The notes under the pieces are model-generated. The model was not told the DNA's origin, ran no database searches, and saw nothing but the letters and a program-made list of their open reading frames with translations. Position numbers and translations under genes: made by a program. Below, in pieces: positions 44,522 through 55,486 of a stretch of 64,000 nucleotides of DNA. Numbering within the stretch: position 1 is the stretch's first letter; each line of letters begins with the position of its first letter. Source of the DNA: Pseudomonadota bacterium (GTDB lineage: Bacteria; Pseudomonadota; Gammaproteobacteria; Burkholderiales; Methylophilaceae); contig JAKQIT010000083.1 in the NCBI GenBank assembly GCA_029556915.1, positions 39,587 through 103,586 of the forward strand. Reading direction: 5' to 3'.

Positions 44522-47257
44522 TTATTTTTGCGTAAAAACCGCCTGCCATAACGCGTTTACTGCTTGCACATGCTCAGCCACAATAGATGCATCCACCTGC
44601 ATTTGCGCTGCACCTTGCAGCTTAAGTAGATGTTGCTGCTGGCGAAACGCGCGGTAGGCATTTATGACTTTTTGCGCCAACGCTGCATCAATCAAGCCCA
44701 ACTCAGATAGCATTTTTAGCAATGCAATATTTCCTATATTTTCAGTAAGTTGTGTATGTTTATTCGCGTAGTACATTACAAAATATTGCACGAGAAATTC
44801 TACGTCTATAATACCGCCAGTGCTGTGTTTAATATCAAATTTATCTACTGGAATATGCTGGGCTGCGCGCATTTTTTCACGCATTTGGCTCACTTCTGCT
44901 TTTACACTGGTTGCATCACGCACTTGCGCAATGACCTCTCGACGAATTTGCTCAAAAGCCACTCCAATATCGGTGTCGCCCGCCACATAACGTGCGCGTG
45001 TAAGTGCCTGATGCTCCCAAACCCACGCCTTACTACGTTGATATTCGCGAAAAGCTGTTACAGAGCTGACTAATAAGCCACTGTTGCCATCAGGGCGCAA
45101 CTGCAAATCAGTTTCATACAACAACCCTGCCGATGTAAGGCTGTTAAACCAATTATTGATGCGCTGCGCAAAGCGAGCGTAAATCTCACTCGCCTCTGAA
45201 GCATCATCGTCATACAAGAAAATAATATCTAAATCAGAGGCATAGCCTAGCTCTTTGCCACCTAACTTGCCATAACCGATGACAGCAAATTTTGGTTCAT
45301 CGCAATGCTTGCCACGCACATTAGGCCAAATGGTTACAAGGCTCACGCTTAAAATCAAATCTGCCAGAGCACTTAAATAATCCGAAAGTGTTTCTAAGCT
45401 TAGCTCGCCATTGATATCTTGCGCAGCAAAGCGGAATATATGCGCATGCTTAAAATGGCGCATCACGTCCATTTGCCGTTCTATGTCGCCATCAAACTCT
45501 GCTAAGCGATTAACTAACTCGGCACGCATCGCTATAAAATCTGGTGGCGCGTATAGCGTGCGCGTATCTAGCAACTCATCCAATAAAATCGGGTGCTGCG
45601 TTAAATATTGGCTTAACCACGGGCTACTACTGCATAATTTCACCAACAAATGTAGCGCATCTTTATGCTCGGCCAATAAAGCTAAATAACTGGCACGGCG
45701 GCAGATACTTTCAAGCAAATCAATCATGCGATTAAGCGTCACTTCTGCGTTGTCTTGCGTTGCCGCCAGCGATAGCACATGCGGCATCAGCGCATCAAAA
45801 CGCAAGCGGCTGGCCTCAGGCAGTTGCAAATAGCGGCTACTTTGGTGCAGTGTTTGCACGCGACGCAAGGTTTCAGTCGCGTTGGCAAAGCCTAAGTTTT
45901 CTAATGCTGCTAGACTTTCTTGCGTATTAAGCACGCCATTCCACAAGTTTTTTTCTGTTTCTAGCGCATTGGGTTCGGCTTTTTCTTCACTAAAAGTGGC
46001 ATCAAAATGCTGCTGCACCACATTACGATGGTTATTTAATTGCGTGGTAAAGTCTGACCAGTTGGCAAAGTTCATGGCACGTGCAATGCGCGCTTTGGCC
46101 TCATCTGATTTTGGCAGTTCTTGTGTTTGCGCATCTTCAACATACATCAAACGGTGCTCTAAATTGCGTAAAAACACATACGCCTCCGTAAGTTCTGTTA
46201 CGGTTTTTTCTGGCAATAAGCCTTTGTTTTTAAGCAACTTTAACACTTCAAGCGTAGGCTTAATTTGCAAACTAACATCTTGCCCACCGCGAATCAGTTG
46301 AAATACTTGTGCAATAAACTCAATCTCACGTATGCCACCACGACCCAGCTTGATATTGTCAAACATTCCTTTGTTGTTCACATCGCGCTGAATTTGAATT
46401 TTTAAATCGCGCATACTGGCAAATGCGCCAAAGTCTAAATATTTGCGAAAAACAAAGGGCTTAAGCAACTTGCTTACTTGATTGCCGCCCGTGACTTCGC
46501 GCCCTTTAATCCAAGCGTAGCGCTCCCACTCGCGACCATTATTTTGGTAATACTCTTCTAGCGCATCTAAATTACTCACCAGCGCGCCCTCACTACCAAA
46601 CGGCCGTAAACGCATATCCACGCGAAAAACGAACCCATCTTCAGTAATTTCATCAATAACGGCAATCAACTTTTTAGCCAATTTAGTAAAAAAATCTTGA
46701 TTGCTAATGGGCCGTTCTGATTGCGTTTCACCTTCACTTTCATAGGCAAAAATTAAATCAATGTCGGATGACACATTGAGTTCGCCACCTCCTAATTTAC
46801 CCATGCCAATCACGATGAAATTTTGCGGGTAACCTTGTACATCTACTGGCTGGCCATGAGCGTCCACCAGCCAAGTATTAAGATAATCAATCGCAGTATT
46901 GATTGTGCATTCGGCCAGTTGGCTCGTGGTTTGCATCACTTCAAGCAGCCCTGCTAATCCATCGCCAGCCAAGCCATTTAAATCGCGCGCGATAATGCGC
47001 AACATCACACGCTGACGGAGCTTTCTTAAGGCAATTTTGAGTGTTGCTTCATCATTAATTTGCAAATTTTTTAAAAAATTTTGCATTTCAGCCAAACTAT
47101 AAGATTTCGACAGGTTTTCTAGCAAATCTGTCAGCAAATCGTTATCTCGCAAAAGCATTCGTGCTGCAAACGGGCTGCAGTCTTCAATTTTTTGTAAAAA
47201 GATCCTTTGCTCTGCGCTAAAAGCTGGATTGTTTAAGATTTCAGAGTGTGTTTTCAT
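44522..47257 (-). CDS. glnE: Glutamine synthetase adenylyltransferase/deadenylase
   Basis: A 911-residue bifunctional regulator that adenylylates and deadenylylates glutamine synthetase under PII control. Two nucleotidyltransferase domains are visible: GMGKLGGGELNVSSDIDLIF (about residues 151-170) and GYGKLGGKELGYASDLDIIF (about 668-687), each with the catalytic G-(S/K)...DxD pattern. A central linker joins them. Length is near the usual 930-950. Divergent to acs. Confidence 0.96.
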   Translation of the reverse strand: MKTHSEILNNPAFSAEQRIFLQKIEDCSPFAARMLLRDNDLLTDLLENLSKSYSLAEMQNFLKNLQINDEATLKIALRKLRQRVMLRIIARDLNGLAGDGLAGLLEVMQTTSQLAECTINTAIDYLNTWLVDAHGQPVDVQGYPQNFIVIGMGKLGGGELNVSSDIDLIFAYESEGETQSERPISNQDFFTKLAKKLIAVIDEITEDGFVFRVDMRLRPFGSEGALVSNLDALEEYYQNNGREWERYAWIKGREVTGGNQVSKLLKPFVFRKYLDFGAFASMRDLKIQIQRDVNNKGMFDNIKLGRGGIREIEFIAQVFQLIRGGQDVSLQIKPTLEVLKLLKNKGLLPEKTVTELTEAYVFLRNLEHRLMYVEDAQTQELPKSDEAKARIARAMNFANWSDFTTQLNNHRNVVQQHFDATFSEEKAEPNALETEKNLWNGVLNTQESLAALENLGFANATETLRRVQTLHQSSRYLQLPEASRLRFDALMPHVLSLAATQDNAEVTLNRMIDLLESICRRASYLALLAEHKDALHLLVKLCSSSPWLSQYLTQHPILLDELLDTRTLYAPPDFIAMRAELVNRLAEFDGDIERQMDVMRHFKHAHIFRFAAQDINGELSLETLSDYLSALADLILSVSLVTIWPNVRGKHCDEPKFAVIGYGKLGGKELGYASDLDIIFLYDDDASEASEIYARFAQRINNWFNSLTSAGLLYETDLQLRPDGNSGLLVSSVTAFREYQRSKAWVWEHQALTRARYVAGDTDIGVAFEQIRREVIAQVRDATSVKAEVSQMREKMRAAQHIPVDKFDIKHSTGGIIDVEFLVQYFVMYYANKHTQLTENIGNIALLKMLSELGLIDAALAQKVINAYRAFRQQQHLLKLQGAAQMQVDASIVAEHVQAVNALWQAVFTQK

Positions 47258-47337
47258 AAAAATTTTAAGGTAAGATACGGATTTACCATTGAGTTGTATT
47301 CTAACTAAAAGAGTTGTTTACTAGGGAGATTTTTAGC

Positions 47338-49314
47338 ATGTCTATCGAGTCCGTACTTCACGAAAACCGCGTTTTTGCACCCAGTGCAGACTTTGTCAAG
47401 CAAGCCAATGTGGCTGGCATGGCCGCTTATAATGCACTTTGCGAGCAAGCTAATGCTGACTATGAAGGATTTTGGGCGAAACTCGCGCGTGAGTTATTGA
47501 TTTGGCACAAACCCTTTACTAAAACGCTTAATGAATCTAAAGCGCCCTTTTATAAATGGTTTGAAGATGGAGAGTTGAATGTCTCTGCTAACTGTTTAGA
47601 TCGCCATTTGAACACTATCCCTAATAAAGCTGCCATTATTTTTGAAGCAGACGACGGCTCAAGTAAACATGTCACTTACAAAGAACTATACATCCTAGTT
47701 TGCCAATTTGCCAATGGCTTAAAAAAATTGGGCTTAAGTGTTGGCGACCGCGTGATTATTTACTTACCCATGGGGGTTGAAGCGGTTGTTGCCATGCAAG
47801 CCTGCGCGCGCATTGGCTTAATTCACTCAGTGGTATTTGGTGGATTTTCGGCTAAAAGTTTAAATGAGCGCATTATTGATGCAGGCGCTAAAGCGGTGAT
47901 TACCTGCGACGGACAATTTCGTGGCGGCAAAACCATGCCACTCAAAACGGCGGTGGACGAAGGCATTGCCATGGGCGGTTGCGACTCCATAGAAAAGGTC
48001 GTGGTACTGAAAAAAACTGGCCAAGAAGTGGCTTGGAATAATAAAGATATGTGGTGGAGCGATTTAATCGCGGGCTGTGCCGACACCTGCGAACCGGTGA
48101 TGGTGAATGCCGAACACCCACTCTTTTTGCTCTATACCTCAGGCTCTACTGGCAAACCAAAAGGTGTGCAACACAGCAGCGCGGGCTATTTGTTGCACGC
48201 CATGAACACGATGCGCTGGACGTTTGACATCAAAGACAATGACGTATTTTGGTGCACCGCTGACGTGGGCTGGATTACTGGCCATAGTTATGTGGCTTAC
48301 GGCCCATTAGCAATGGGCGTCACACAAGTTGTGTTTGAAGGTATCCCCACCTACCCTAGTGCTGCGCGTTTTTGGCAAATGATAGAAAAACACAAAGCAA
48401 CCATTTTCTACACTGCGCCAACGGCGATTCGCTCTCTGATTAAAGCGTCAGAAACCACACCTGAAACGCACCCGAAAAACTTTAATTTATCTAGCTTGCG
48501 TATTTTAGGGTCAGTTGGCGAACCCATTAACCCAGAAGCGTGGATGTGGTACTTTGAAAACGTGGGTGGTGGCCGTTGCCCGATTGTGGATACATTCTGG
48601 CAGACCGAAACTGGCGGTCATGTCATTACCCCGCTTCCCGGTGCTACCGCGCTGGTGCCTGGCTCTTGCACGCTGCCATTCCCCGGCATTGCCATTGATG
48701 TGGTGGATGAAACAGGCCACGATGTGCCTTGGGGCACGGGCGGCTTATTGGTGATTAAAAAACCATGGCCTTCGATGATACGCACTATTTATAACGACCC
48801 TGAGCGCTATGTAGCAAGCTATTACCCGGCTGATTTAGGCGGCAAAACCTATTTAGCGGGAGATGGCGCAGTGCGCGATGCTACAACAGGCAACTTCACC
48901 ATTATGGGCCGTATTGACGACGTGTTAAACGTATCAGGCCACCGCCTAGGCACCATGGAAATTGAATCTGCCCTAGTGGCCAACCCCTTAGTGGCTGAAG
49001 CCGCTGTGGTGGGTAAACCGCACGATGTAAAAGGCGAAGCCGTAGTAGCTTATGTGGTGTTAAAAGGTGCTCGCCCAGCTGGTGATGAAGCGAAAAAAAT
49101 CGTCGCTGAGTTACGCGATTGGGTAGGCAAAGAAATTGGCCCGATTGCCAAACCAGACGAAATTCGCTTTGGTGACAATTTACCTAAAACTCGCTCAGGT
49201 AAAATCATGCGTAGGCTTTTGCGTACATTAGCCAAAGGCGAAGAAATTACGGCGGATATTTCGACGTTGGATAACCCTGCGATATTAGACCAGTTAAAAG
49301 AAGTGGTAAAATAA
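47338..49314 (+). CDS. acs: Acetyl-CoA synthetase
   Basis: A 658-residue AMP-forming ligase converting acetate, ATP and CoA to acetyl-CoA. I use the ATG at 47338 ([10 protein letters not shown]), with GGGAG upstream; an in-frame TTG 24 bp earlier is less likely. Motifs: [26 protein letters not shown] (with the acetate-selective Trp), [16 protein letters not shown] and the acetylation-site Lys in [11 protein letters not shown]. Divergent to glnE. Propionate use cannot be excluded. Confidence 0.95.
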   Translation: MSIESVLHENRVFAPSADFVKQANVAGMAAYNALCEQANADYEGFWAKLARELLIWHKPFTKTLNESKAPFYKWFEDGELNVSANCLDRHLNTIPNKAAIIFEADDGSSKHVTYKELYILVCQFANGLKKLGLSVGDRVIIYLPMGVEAVVAMQACARIGLIHSVVFGGFSAKSLNERIIDAGAKAVITCDGQFRGGKTMPLKTAVDEGIAMGGCDSIEKVVVLKKTGQEVAWNNKDMWWSDLIAGCADTCEPVMVNAEHPLFLLYTSGSTGKPKGVQHSSAGYLLHAMNTMRWTFDIKDNDVFWCTADVGWITGHSYVAYGPLAMGVTQVVFEGIPTYPSAARFWQMIEKHKATIFYTAPTAIRSLIKASETTPETHPKNFNLSSLRILGSVGEPINPEAWMWYFENVGGGRCPIVDTFWQTETGGHVITPLPGATALVPGSCTLPFPGIAIDVVDETGHDVPWGTGGLLVIKKPWPSMIRTIYNDPERYVASYYPADLGGKTYLAGDGAVRDATTGNFTIMGRIDDVLNVSGHRLGTMEIESALVANPLVAEAAVVGKPHDVKGEAVVAYVVLKGARPAGDEAKKIVAELRDWVGKEIGPIAKPDEIRFGDNLPKTRSGKIMRRLLRTLAKGEEITADISTLDNPAILDQLKEVVK

Positions 49315-49333
49315 CCCAAAGCAAGGTTGAATA

Positions 49334-49627
49334 ATGCAAAACAAGCTATTTTTTTACACCTTTGGTAGCGCCTTGGTATTGGCCGGGTTATACACTTGGT
49401 CAACCGGCGGGTTTGATTTACCGACCCGCCACCCGACCAAAACCATCCCGATTTACGGGCTGGCGCATGTTCTGTTTGGCCTATCGCCTTTTGCGGCAGG
49501 TATCAGCCAATTTTTGCTGGGTCGCGATGATGCTGATGATTTAAGAAAATGGATTCACGGGCTGATTTGGCTGGCGATTTTATCGATGTGCGCGGCCTTG
49601 CTGGTAGCAAACAAAGCCAACGGTTAA
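49334..49627 (+). CDS. Small membrane protein
   Basis: A 97-residue protein with three hydrophobic segments (about 5-22, 40-62, 74-92), joined by a Pro/Thr-rich loop and an Asp-rich loop (GRDDADDLRKWIHG). ATG start 20 bp after the acs stop, so it may be cotranscribed with acs. No family recognised. Confidence 0.6.
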   Translation: MQNKLFFYTFGSALVLAGLYTWSTGGFDLPTRHPTKTIPIYGLAHVLFGLSPFAAGISQFLLGRDDADDLRKWIHGLIWLAILSMCAALLVANKANG

Positions 49628-49704
49628 TTCAGTTTTATGCCATAAACCGCGCTAAGAAAGTGGCATTTAAAACGATTATAAAAATAAAAAAGCTAAATCA
49701 AATC

Positions 49705-49800
49705 ATTTCACCTGCCCGCTAAGCCAGTCAGCAAGCAGCTTACAGAGGCGCAAAAATCTCTCGGGTGATATTAGCGCTGTTTGTTAAAGTATTTTATTAA
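49705..49800 (+). repeat. Intergenic palindromic repeat, copy 8
   Basis: CCGCTAAGCC-AGTCAGCAAGC-AGCTTACAGAGG hairpin, CAAAAATCTCTCGGG tail, then GTTAAAGTATTTTATTAA running up to the stop codon of the minus-strand TPR gene. Convergent intergenic site. Confidence 0.85.
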
Positions 49801-51153
49801 CTATAAACTTCCATTAACTAGCGGTAAATTGCGTAATGCTTTGCTGTGGTTTGGGTCTATCATCAAAGCGTTTTCATAACAATCTTTAGCTTTTTTAGCC
49901 TCACCCGCCAGCTGATACGCGTAGCCTAGGTTGTTCCAAGCACGCGCGTTAAAATGGTTTTGTATCAGACTTGCTTGCCATAGGCTGATTTCACTTTGAT
50001 AATCGGCACTGCGCTCTACCGTGCCCATGCCAAAATAGATAATCGGCACGCAAAGCAACAACATACCTAACATTTTAGGTAAAAAATGTTGTAAGTGCAC
50101 CAACCCTACGCTCAACAGCAGCAATACGCTGATACTCGCCATGTAAATTTGCCTGTCGTTGATTAAATCTGGTCGATTGATAATCGAGTTTGTCGGCAAT
50201 AAGCAGATTAGCCACCAGCCCACGGCAAAGCTGAACAAGGGCCAATTTTTTCTTTTTGCCCAGCATAAATACACCGCTACAACCCACGCCAAGCCGCTCA
50301 CCACCTTGAGCCATTGCGCTGGCTGAAGAGCGCCATAATCAATATTAAGGCCAACACCCCATAGGGTGTTCAATAGGTAATGAACATGCGCAAAAGGTTG
50401 ATTTGCAAGCTGGCTTAATTGCGGATTTATCAGTTTTGTGAATAATCGGGCGTATTGTGGAATTGAGATTACCAAAAGCAAAGGGATGAGCAAACAAGCC
50501 AACAGCAGCAATTTTTGTTTTAGACTTAATTGCTTGAGATGACTCAGCTTTTGCGGTGCGACAAAATAAGTCAGCCAAGCCGCTAACATCGGGACAACGA
50601 GTGCGACTTCTTTAACCAGCACGGCTGCAAACCATAACAAGCCAGATAAATATAATCGGCTCATCTGTTGTGGCGTTTGGGTTAGCCAATTGAGATAAAC
50701 CAGCATACTAGCCAAACTCAACAGTGCCATTAAACCGCTAGAACGGCTGGAAATATAGACAACCACCTCACTATGCGCAGGATGCAAAGCAAACATAATG
50801 GCTGTAAGCACAGCAATTAAGGCGTGATTTTCCTGCACATTGAAAAACGGCAACAAGGCTTTAGCCAGCAAATAAACCAAAAAACTGCTGCCAAGATGAC
50901 AGCATAAATTAAATAATCTGAAATAGTTTGGCTGTGTATCGAATTGCCAATTAAGCGCGTAACTCAGCTTGAGCAATGGCCGCATGCCGGGCATAGACTG
51001 CCACCAAGCGTGTAGCCCATGTACATCGGTGCGGTTAACGATGACATTAAAATCATCAAACTGGAAGGGATAGGCTAAGGTGCGCCAATAAATGAGCGCT
51101 AGTATGATGCTTAACAAAAAAAATACAGGCGTGTTTTTGACGTGCTTAATCAT
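49801..51153 (-). CDS. Multi-pass membrane glycosyltransferase-like protein with C-terminal TPR
   Basis: A 450-residue polytopic protein (about 11 hydrophobic segments) with the PMT-like opening FQFDDFNVIVNR, whose Asp pair is typical of GT-C enzymes. One to two TPR motifs close it (about 395-445: ARAWNNLGYAYQLAGEAKKA). I use the ATG at 51153, overlapping the upstream dac stop by 8 bp and so translationally coupled. TMTC-type O-mannosyl/O-glycosyl transferases have this architecture. Acceptor unknown. Confidence 0.8.
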   Translation of the reverse strand: MIKHVKNTPVFFLLSIILALIYWRTLAYPFQFDDFNVIVNRTDVHGLHAWWQSMPGMRPLLKLSYALNWQFDTQPNYFRLFNLCCHLGSSFLVYLLAKALLPFFNVQENHALIAVLTAIMFALHPAHSEVVVYISSRSSGLMALLSLASMLVYLNWLTQTPQQMSRLYLSGLLWFAAVLVKEVALVVPMLAAWLTYFVAPQKLSHLKQLSLKQKLLLLACLLIPLLLVISIPQYARLFTKLINPQLSQLANQPFAHVHYLLNTLWGVGLNIDYGALQPAQWLKVVSGLAWVVAVYLCWAKRKNWPLFSFAVGWWLICLLPTNSIINRPDLINDRQIYMASISVLLLLSVGLVHLQHFLPKMLGMLLLCVPIIYFGMGTVERSADYQSEISLWQASLIQNHFNARAWNNLGYAYQLAGEAKKAKDCYENALMIDPNHSKALRNLPLVNGSL

Positions 51154-51952
51154 TGGCTTGCAAGGCACGATTCATCAATTCATCGGCACTCCACCAACGG
51201 TCTGGGGCATTCAGCAACACCAGAAACACTTCTTTATTATTATTTTTTCCATGCGCAATCAAGCACTTGCCAGCTTTCTGCGTAAAGCCTGTTTTTAAAC
51301 CATCTACACCCGCTACTCGCCCTAACAGCATATTGCTATTCGTCAGCATGTACGCTTTTTTTGTTTTGGAAAGCAGCGTGTATGTTGGCATTTCTGCCCA
51401 CACTTTGATTTTCGGTTGCGCATTGGCCATCTGGGCGATTTTTAGCAGGTCTTGCGCAGAACTGTAATGCTGCGCATCATCAAATCCGCACGGGTTGGTA
51501 AAGTTTGTGTTTTTAAGGCCAAACTGCTTGACTTTGGCATGCATTTTTTCTAAAAAAGCCGCTTCACTACCAGCATCCCATTCCACCAAAGCCATGCAGG
51601 CATCGTTGGCTGATTTCATCAACATGGCTCCCAACAAATAAGCCGCTGGAAAAGCCTCTCCCGCCGGCGCGTTAATTTTGGTGCCATCTTGTTGGCTCGC
51701 CTTTTTACTCACTTTTACCCAAGCATCTAGTTTAGGGTTTTCAATAATAATCAGCGCAGCAAGCAACTTGGTAAGGCTGGCAGGTGGCAGACGTTGCGTA
51801 GCTGCTTTTTGCCAGCGCGTTTGGCCGTTTACTGACAATAAAAAAGCCGATGCAATATCGGCTTTTGGTTGCCAATCCGTCTGCGCTTTAAGTGGCAAGC
51901 TTACACATAAGCCCGCCACCAGCATCCAGCGACATAAAGCAAGCAACTTCAT
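51146..51952 (-). CDS. D-alanyl-D-alanine carboxypeptidase/endopeptidase (S11)
   Basis: A 268-residue penicillin-binding-protein-type peptidase. Signal peptide about 1-23. Catalytic SxxK is S59-K62 (PASLTKLL), SxN is S114-N116 (KSAND), and KTG lies in VDGLKTGFT. The C-terminal beta-sandwich of DacA is absent, so it resembles PBP7-type enzymes that trim peptidoglycan in the periplasm. It is coupled to the downstream membrane glycosyltransferase gene. Confidence 0.92.
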   Translation of the reverse strand: MKLLALCRWMLVAGLCVSLPLKAQTDWQPKADIASAFLLSVNGQTRWQKAATQRLPPASLTKLLAALIIIENPKLDAWVKVSKKASQQDGTKINAPAGEAFPAAYLLGAMLMKSANDACMALVEWDAGSEAAFLEKMHAKVKQFGLKNTNFTNPCGFDDAQHYSSAQDLLKIAQMANAQPKIKVWAEMPTYTLLSKTKKAYMLTNSNMLLGRVAGVDGLKTGFTQKAGKCLIAHGKNNNKEVFLVLLNAPDRWWSADELMNRALQAND

Positions 51953-51961
51953 TGAGCGAAC

Positions 51962-52978
51962 TTAGAAACCAAATACATCCTTTAGTTTTTTAACGCCTTT
52001 AACCGCGCCTTCAATTGGGTTAGTGCCTTTACTTGCATCGCCGCTACTTGATGAAGTATTTGCGCTATCTTGCCCAGAAGCGCTGCTTGGTTTGCCGTAG
52101 CTACTACAAATGCCACCATAACCGCTATCCATTTGCGCGGTGTAATCTCGCCCAGCGCAGTGTTGGGCATACAGGGCTTTGGCATCAGACTCGCAAAATT
52201 TGACAATATCGCCTTGATAATTTTTGGCGTCTTTCATTTTATCTGAGCAAAATTGTTTAGTAGGTGGCGCCGTGTCAATATTACATTGTTTGGTCAATTC
52301 GACCCCCGCATTATCCTCCATCACTTTTTTAAAGCCGTTATTGTTGCCTGAGGTTTCTTTTAAAAATCCTGTGATTTTTGTGCACATTTTTGGGCGTTGT
52401 TCACTGCAACCTGTATCGATATTTCCACCGCATTTTTTACCTGCCAAATCGGCAGATGCGCCAGTGGTGGTTCCACCAATAAATCTTGAAAAATCATTAT
52501 TTTTTAACGCAGTTTCACACTCTTTTTTAATATCTGCTTTATTGGTTGCCACGGCTTTATTCATGCCTGCACAGGCTTTGGCTTCGCTGCTATCAGTTTC
52601 CCAATTGCAACTCCCCACCTTTTTACCTTTGCTGGTCATGGTCATGGTTTCGCCTTTAGCCGACTTTGAAGTCATTTTAAAGCTAGACTCACTGCCTGTA
52701 GAAGAACCTTCCATACGGCCTGTGGTACCATCTTTACAAGAAAAGTTTGCAGAAAACTTATTGCCGCTATGTTTGACATTGCTTTGCGTACAGTCATCAC
52801 CCCCACCGCCTGAGGGCACAATATTATCTTTGCGATAACAATCTTTTTGCGCGGGCATACTGATACCGCCCATGCCCTCCATTTCCATCGAGTATTCCCA
52901 CCACTCATCGTTGTTGGCGGCTTGCGCGTTAATTGCCAAAAATGAAGCTGCTAATAGTGCAAAAACTGACTTTTTCAT
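51962..52978 (-). CDS. DUF3617-type secreted Cys-rich protein
   Basis: A 338-residue exported protein. Signal peptide 1-20 (LLAASFLAINAQA). The DUF3617-like region (about 22-130) begins WWEYSMEMEGMGG and contains DCYR, DDCTQSNVKHSG and SKGKKVGSC. The following ~170 residues hold many Cys (ACAGMN, KKECETAL, KKCGGNIDTGC, KMCTKI, QHCAGRD). A Ser/Gly-rich tail ends in KKLKDVFGF. Probably periplasmic with disulfides; function unknown. Confidence 0.8.
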   Translation of the reverse strand: MKKSVFALLAASFLAINAQAANNDEWWEYSMEMEGMGGISMPAQKDCYRKDNIVPSGGGGDDCTQSNVKHSGNKFSANFSCKDGTTGRMEGSSTGSESSFKMTSKSAKGETMTMTSKGKKVGSCNWETDSSEAKACAGMNKAVATNKADIKKECETALKNNDFSRFIGGTTTGASADLAGKKCGGNIDTGCSEQRPKMCTKITGFLKETSGNNNGFKKVMEDNAGVELTKQCNIDTAPPTKQFCSDKMKDAKNYQGDIVKFCESDAKALYAQHCAGRDYTAQMDSGYGGICSSYGKPSSASGQDSANTSSSSGDASKGTNPIEGAVKGVKKLKDVFGF

Positions 52979-53162
52979 GATGATGCGCTCCTAAAAATAA
53001 CCTGCAAAAAATTACTGTAAAAAGACCGCCATTGGCTTCATTCTATGCTCATTAACATGAGTTTACAATATGCTTTTTTTAACGTTTCAGCACGCATTTT
53101 TAGGACGAATTTTGCATGAAAAACAGCCGATTTTTAACGTGTTTTACTGCCGTATTTTGCAG

Positions 53163-53231
53163 CACATCTTTTCAACCCCTCGCTAGGCCAGTCTGCATGC
53201 GGCTTGCAGAGGCATAAAAATCTCTCGGGCA
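53163..53231 (+). repeat. Intergenic palindromic repeat, copy 9
   Basis: CACATCTTTTCAACCC flank, CTCGCTAGGCC-AGTCTGCATGC-GGCTTGCAGAGG hairpin, ATAAAAATCTCTCGGGC tail. It lies in the divergent region upstream of prfC, where no other feature stands out in 52979-53356. Confidence 0.9.
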
Positions 53232-53356
53232 AAAAACAGCCAATTTTTGCGAGTTTTATCCGCTTAATTTTAAGCCAAGTGCTAGCCGTTAGTTTTTAGG
53301 ATTTTGTGCGTTTTCGGGTAGAATGCTGCTTTCAAATTTATAGCCTATTTCAGTTC

Positions 53357-54928
53357 ATGTCCCTTCAAGAAGAAATTTCCCGCCGCCGCACCTTTGCCAT
53401 TATTTCGCACCCCGATGCGGGTAAAACCACGCTCACCGAAAAACTATTGTGGTTTGGCGGTGCTATTCAAGTGGCAGGTGAAGTGCGAGGTCGCAAAGCT
53501 TCGCGTCATGCCACATCAGATTGGATGGAACTGGAAAAACAGCGCGGTATTTCGGTGACTTCATCCGTCATGCAGTTCCCTTACCGTGAGCACATGGTGA
53601 ACTTACTCGACACGCCAGGCCATGATGACTTTTCGGAAGATACTTATCGCACATTAACGGCGGTGGATTCTGCCGTGATGGTGATTGACTCTGTGAATGG
53701 CGTGGAAGCGCAAACCATTAAGCTACTCAATGTGTGCCGTATGCGCGACACGCCGATTATTACCTTTATTAACAAGCTCGACCGCGAAAGCCGCGCACCC
53801 ATTGAATTGCTCGATGAGATTGAAACCACGCTCGGCATGGAATGCGCACCGATGACTTGGCCAATTGGCATGGGTAAATCGTTCCGCGGTGTGTATAACC
53901 TTTATACCGATACCGTTTCATTCTTTGACCCACGCGCTGAAAAAGGCACGTCTGAGGTAATTCAAGGGCTGGATAACCCACGTTTAGATGAACTGCTTGG
54001 CCCTGTTGCCGATGAACTACGGATTGATATTGAGCTTGTGCGCGGTGCATCGCATAGTTTTGACCAAGCGCGCTATTTAAGCGGCAAGCAAACGCCAGTG
54101 TATTTTGGTTCGGCAATCAATAACTTTGGCGTGCAAAGTTTGCTAGATGCCGTGGTGGATTTATCCCCTGCCCCATTAGCGCGCAAAACCGCCACGCGTG
54201 AAATTGCGCCTGATGAGCCTAAATTTTCAGGCTTTGTGTTTAAAATTCAAGCCAATATGGACCCAAAACACCGTGACCGTATTGCCTTTTTGCGCGTGTG
54301 TTCTGGGCGTTTTGAGCGCGGCATGAAAATTAAACAGGTTGCCACTGGCAAGCAAATAGCTGTGAATAACGCTATCACCTTTATGGCACAAGACCGCACC
54401 ACCATGGATGAAGCGTATTCGGGCGACATTATTGGTATTCCCAACCACGGCACCATTAAAGTGGGTGATACCTTTACCGAAAATGAAAATCTTAAATTCA
54501 CGGGTATCCCCAGTTTTGCGCCAGAATTTTTCCGTCGTGCTAGAATTAAAAATCCAATGAAAATGAAGCAGTTACAAATTGGACTTAAACAACTTTCTGA
54601 AGAAGGTGCTGCGCAACTCTTCCGCCCATTGTTGAGCAATGATTTAATTTTAGGCGCAGTTGGGATGTTGCAATTTGAAGTGGTGGCACATCGCTTAGAG
54701 CATGAATACAGCGTAGAAATGGTGTTTGAACCTTATGACTGCTATACCGCGCGTTGGCTGCGTGGCAAAGATGCAGATTTAAAAGCGATTGCCGATAAAT
54801 ACGGCTTTAATGTGGCTTTAGATGTGGCAGATGATTATGTTTACCTTGCGCCAAACCGTGTGAACTTGCAAATGGCGCAAGAGCGTTACCCAGATATTGA
54901 GTTTGCCGAAACGCGTGAGCTTGTCTAA
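53357..54928 (+). CDS. prfC: Peptide chain release factor 3
   Basis: A 523-residue translational GTPase that releases RF1/RF2 from the ribosome. The start is the ATG at 53357 ([16 protein letters not shown]); the longer frame from 53306 is not expected. G motifs: SHPDAGKTT (G1), DTPGHDDF (G3), NKLDRES (G4). Domain II and the C-terminal domain follow. Position before a ychJ-like gene. Confidence 0.96.
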   Translation: MSLQEEISRRRTFAIISHPDAGKTTLTEKLLWFGGAIQVAGEVRGRKASRHATSDWMELEKQRGISVTSSVMQFPYREHMVNLLDTPGHDDFSEDTYRTLTAVDSAVMVIDSVNGVEAQTIKLLNVCRMRDTPIITFINKLDRESRAPIELLDEIETTLGMECAPMTWPIGMGKSFRGVYNLYTDTVSFFDPRAEKGTSEVIQGLDNPRLDELLGPVADELRIDIELVRGASHSFDQARYLSGKQTPVYFGSAINNFGVQSLLDAVVDLSPAPLARKTATREIAPDEPKFSGFVFKIQANMDPKHRDRIAFLRVCSGRFERGMKIKQVATGKQIAVNNAITFMAQDRTTMDEAYSGDIIGIPNHGTIKVGDTFTENENLKFTGIPSFAPEFFRRARIKNPMKMKQLQIGLKQLSEEGAAQLFRPLLSNDLILGAVGMLQFEVVAHRLEHEYSVEMVFEPYDCYTARWLRGKDADLKAIADKYGFNVALDVADDYVYLAPNRVNLQMAQERYPDIEFAETRELV

Positions 54929-55307
54929 GCCAAACACGCTCTGCCCTTGCGAAAGCGGCAAGTCTTATCAAGCTTGCTGCCAGCCATATCATTTAGGTGA
55001 AGTTGCCCCCGATGCTGAAAAGCTGATGCGTTCGCGCTACACCGCTTATGTGTTTAAGCTTGATGACTATTTGCTGGCTACTTGGCACACCAGCACGCGC
55101 CCCGCTACACTAAACCTTAATGATGAGCCGCCCTTAAAATGGCTAGGTTTACAAATCAAGCGATTTAACACCATCAGTGTTAGCAGCGCAACAGTAGAGT
55201 TTATTGCACGTTATAAACCTGCTGGCAAAGCAGAACGCTTGCATGAAATCAGTGAATTTGTGCTTGAAAATGAACGCTGGTTTTATGTTAGCGGAACGCA
55301 TAACTAA
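54915..55307 (+). CDS. YchJ-like SEC-C metal-binding protein
   Basis: A roughly 130-residue UPF0225-type protein. SEC-C zinc motif at the N terminus ([17 protein letters not shown]), then the NTF2-like body ([31 protein letters not shown]). Length is near E. coli YchJ. The frame has no ATG; candidate starts are TTG 54897, GTG 54915 and TTG 54921. I use the GTG, which overlaps the prfC stop by 14 bp, so translation is probably coupled. Function of the family is unknown. Confidence 0.75.
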   Translation: MSLSKPNTLCPCESGKSYQACCQPYHLGEVAPDAEKLMRSRYTAYVFKLDDYLLATWHTSTRPATLNLNDEPPLKWLGLQIKRFNTISVSSATVEFIARYKPAGKAERLHEISEFVLENERWFYVSGTHN

Positions 55308-55358
55308 CAGCAAAAAAACTTTGAAATAAAATTAAAATATTACGCAACATCATTTTAA

Positions 55359-55450
55359 CTAGCCTGTAAGCCAGTCTGTATGCGCCTTACAGGGGAATAA
55401 AAATCTCTCGATGTTAGTTACAGGTGTTTTTTAAAGTAATTTATTAAGTT
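55359..55450 (+). repeat. Intergenic palindromic repeat, copy 10
   Basis: CCTGTAAGCC-AGTCTGTATGC-GCCTTACAGG hairpin and tail GAATAAAAATCTCTCG, then TTAAAGTAATTTATTAAGTTT as in copy 1. Convergent site between the ychJ-like and DUF302 genes. Confidence 0.88.
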
Positions 55451-55486
55451 TATGCGCTCGATAGCTATGCTTTTACACAAGTCGCG

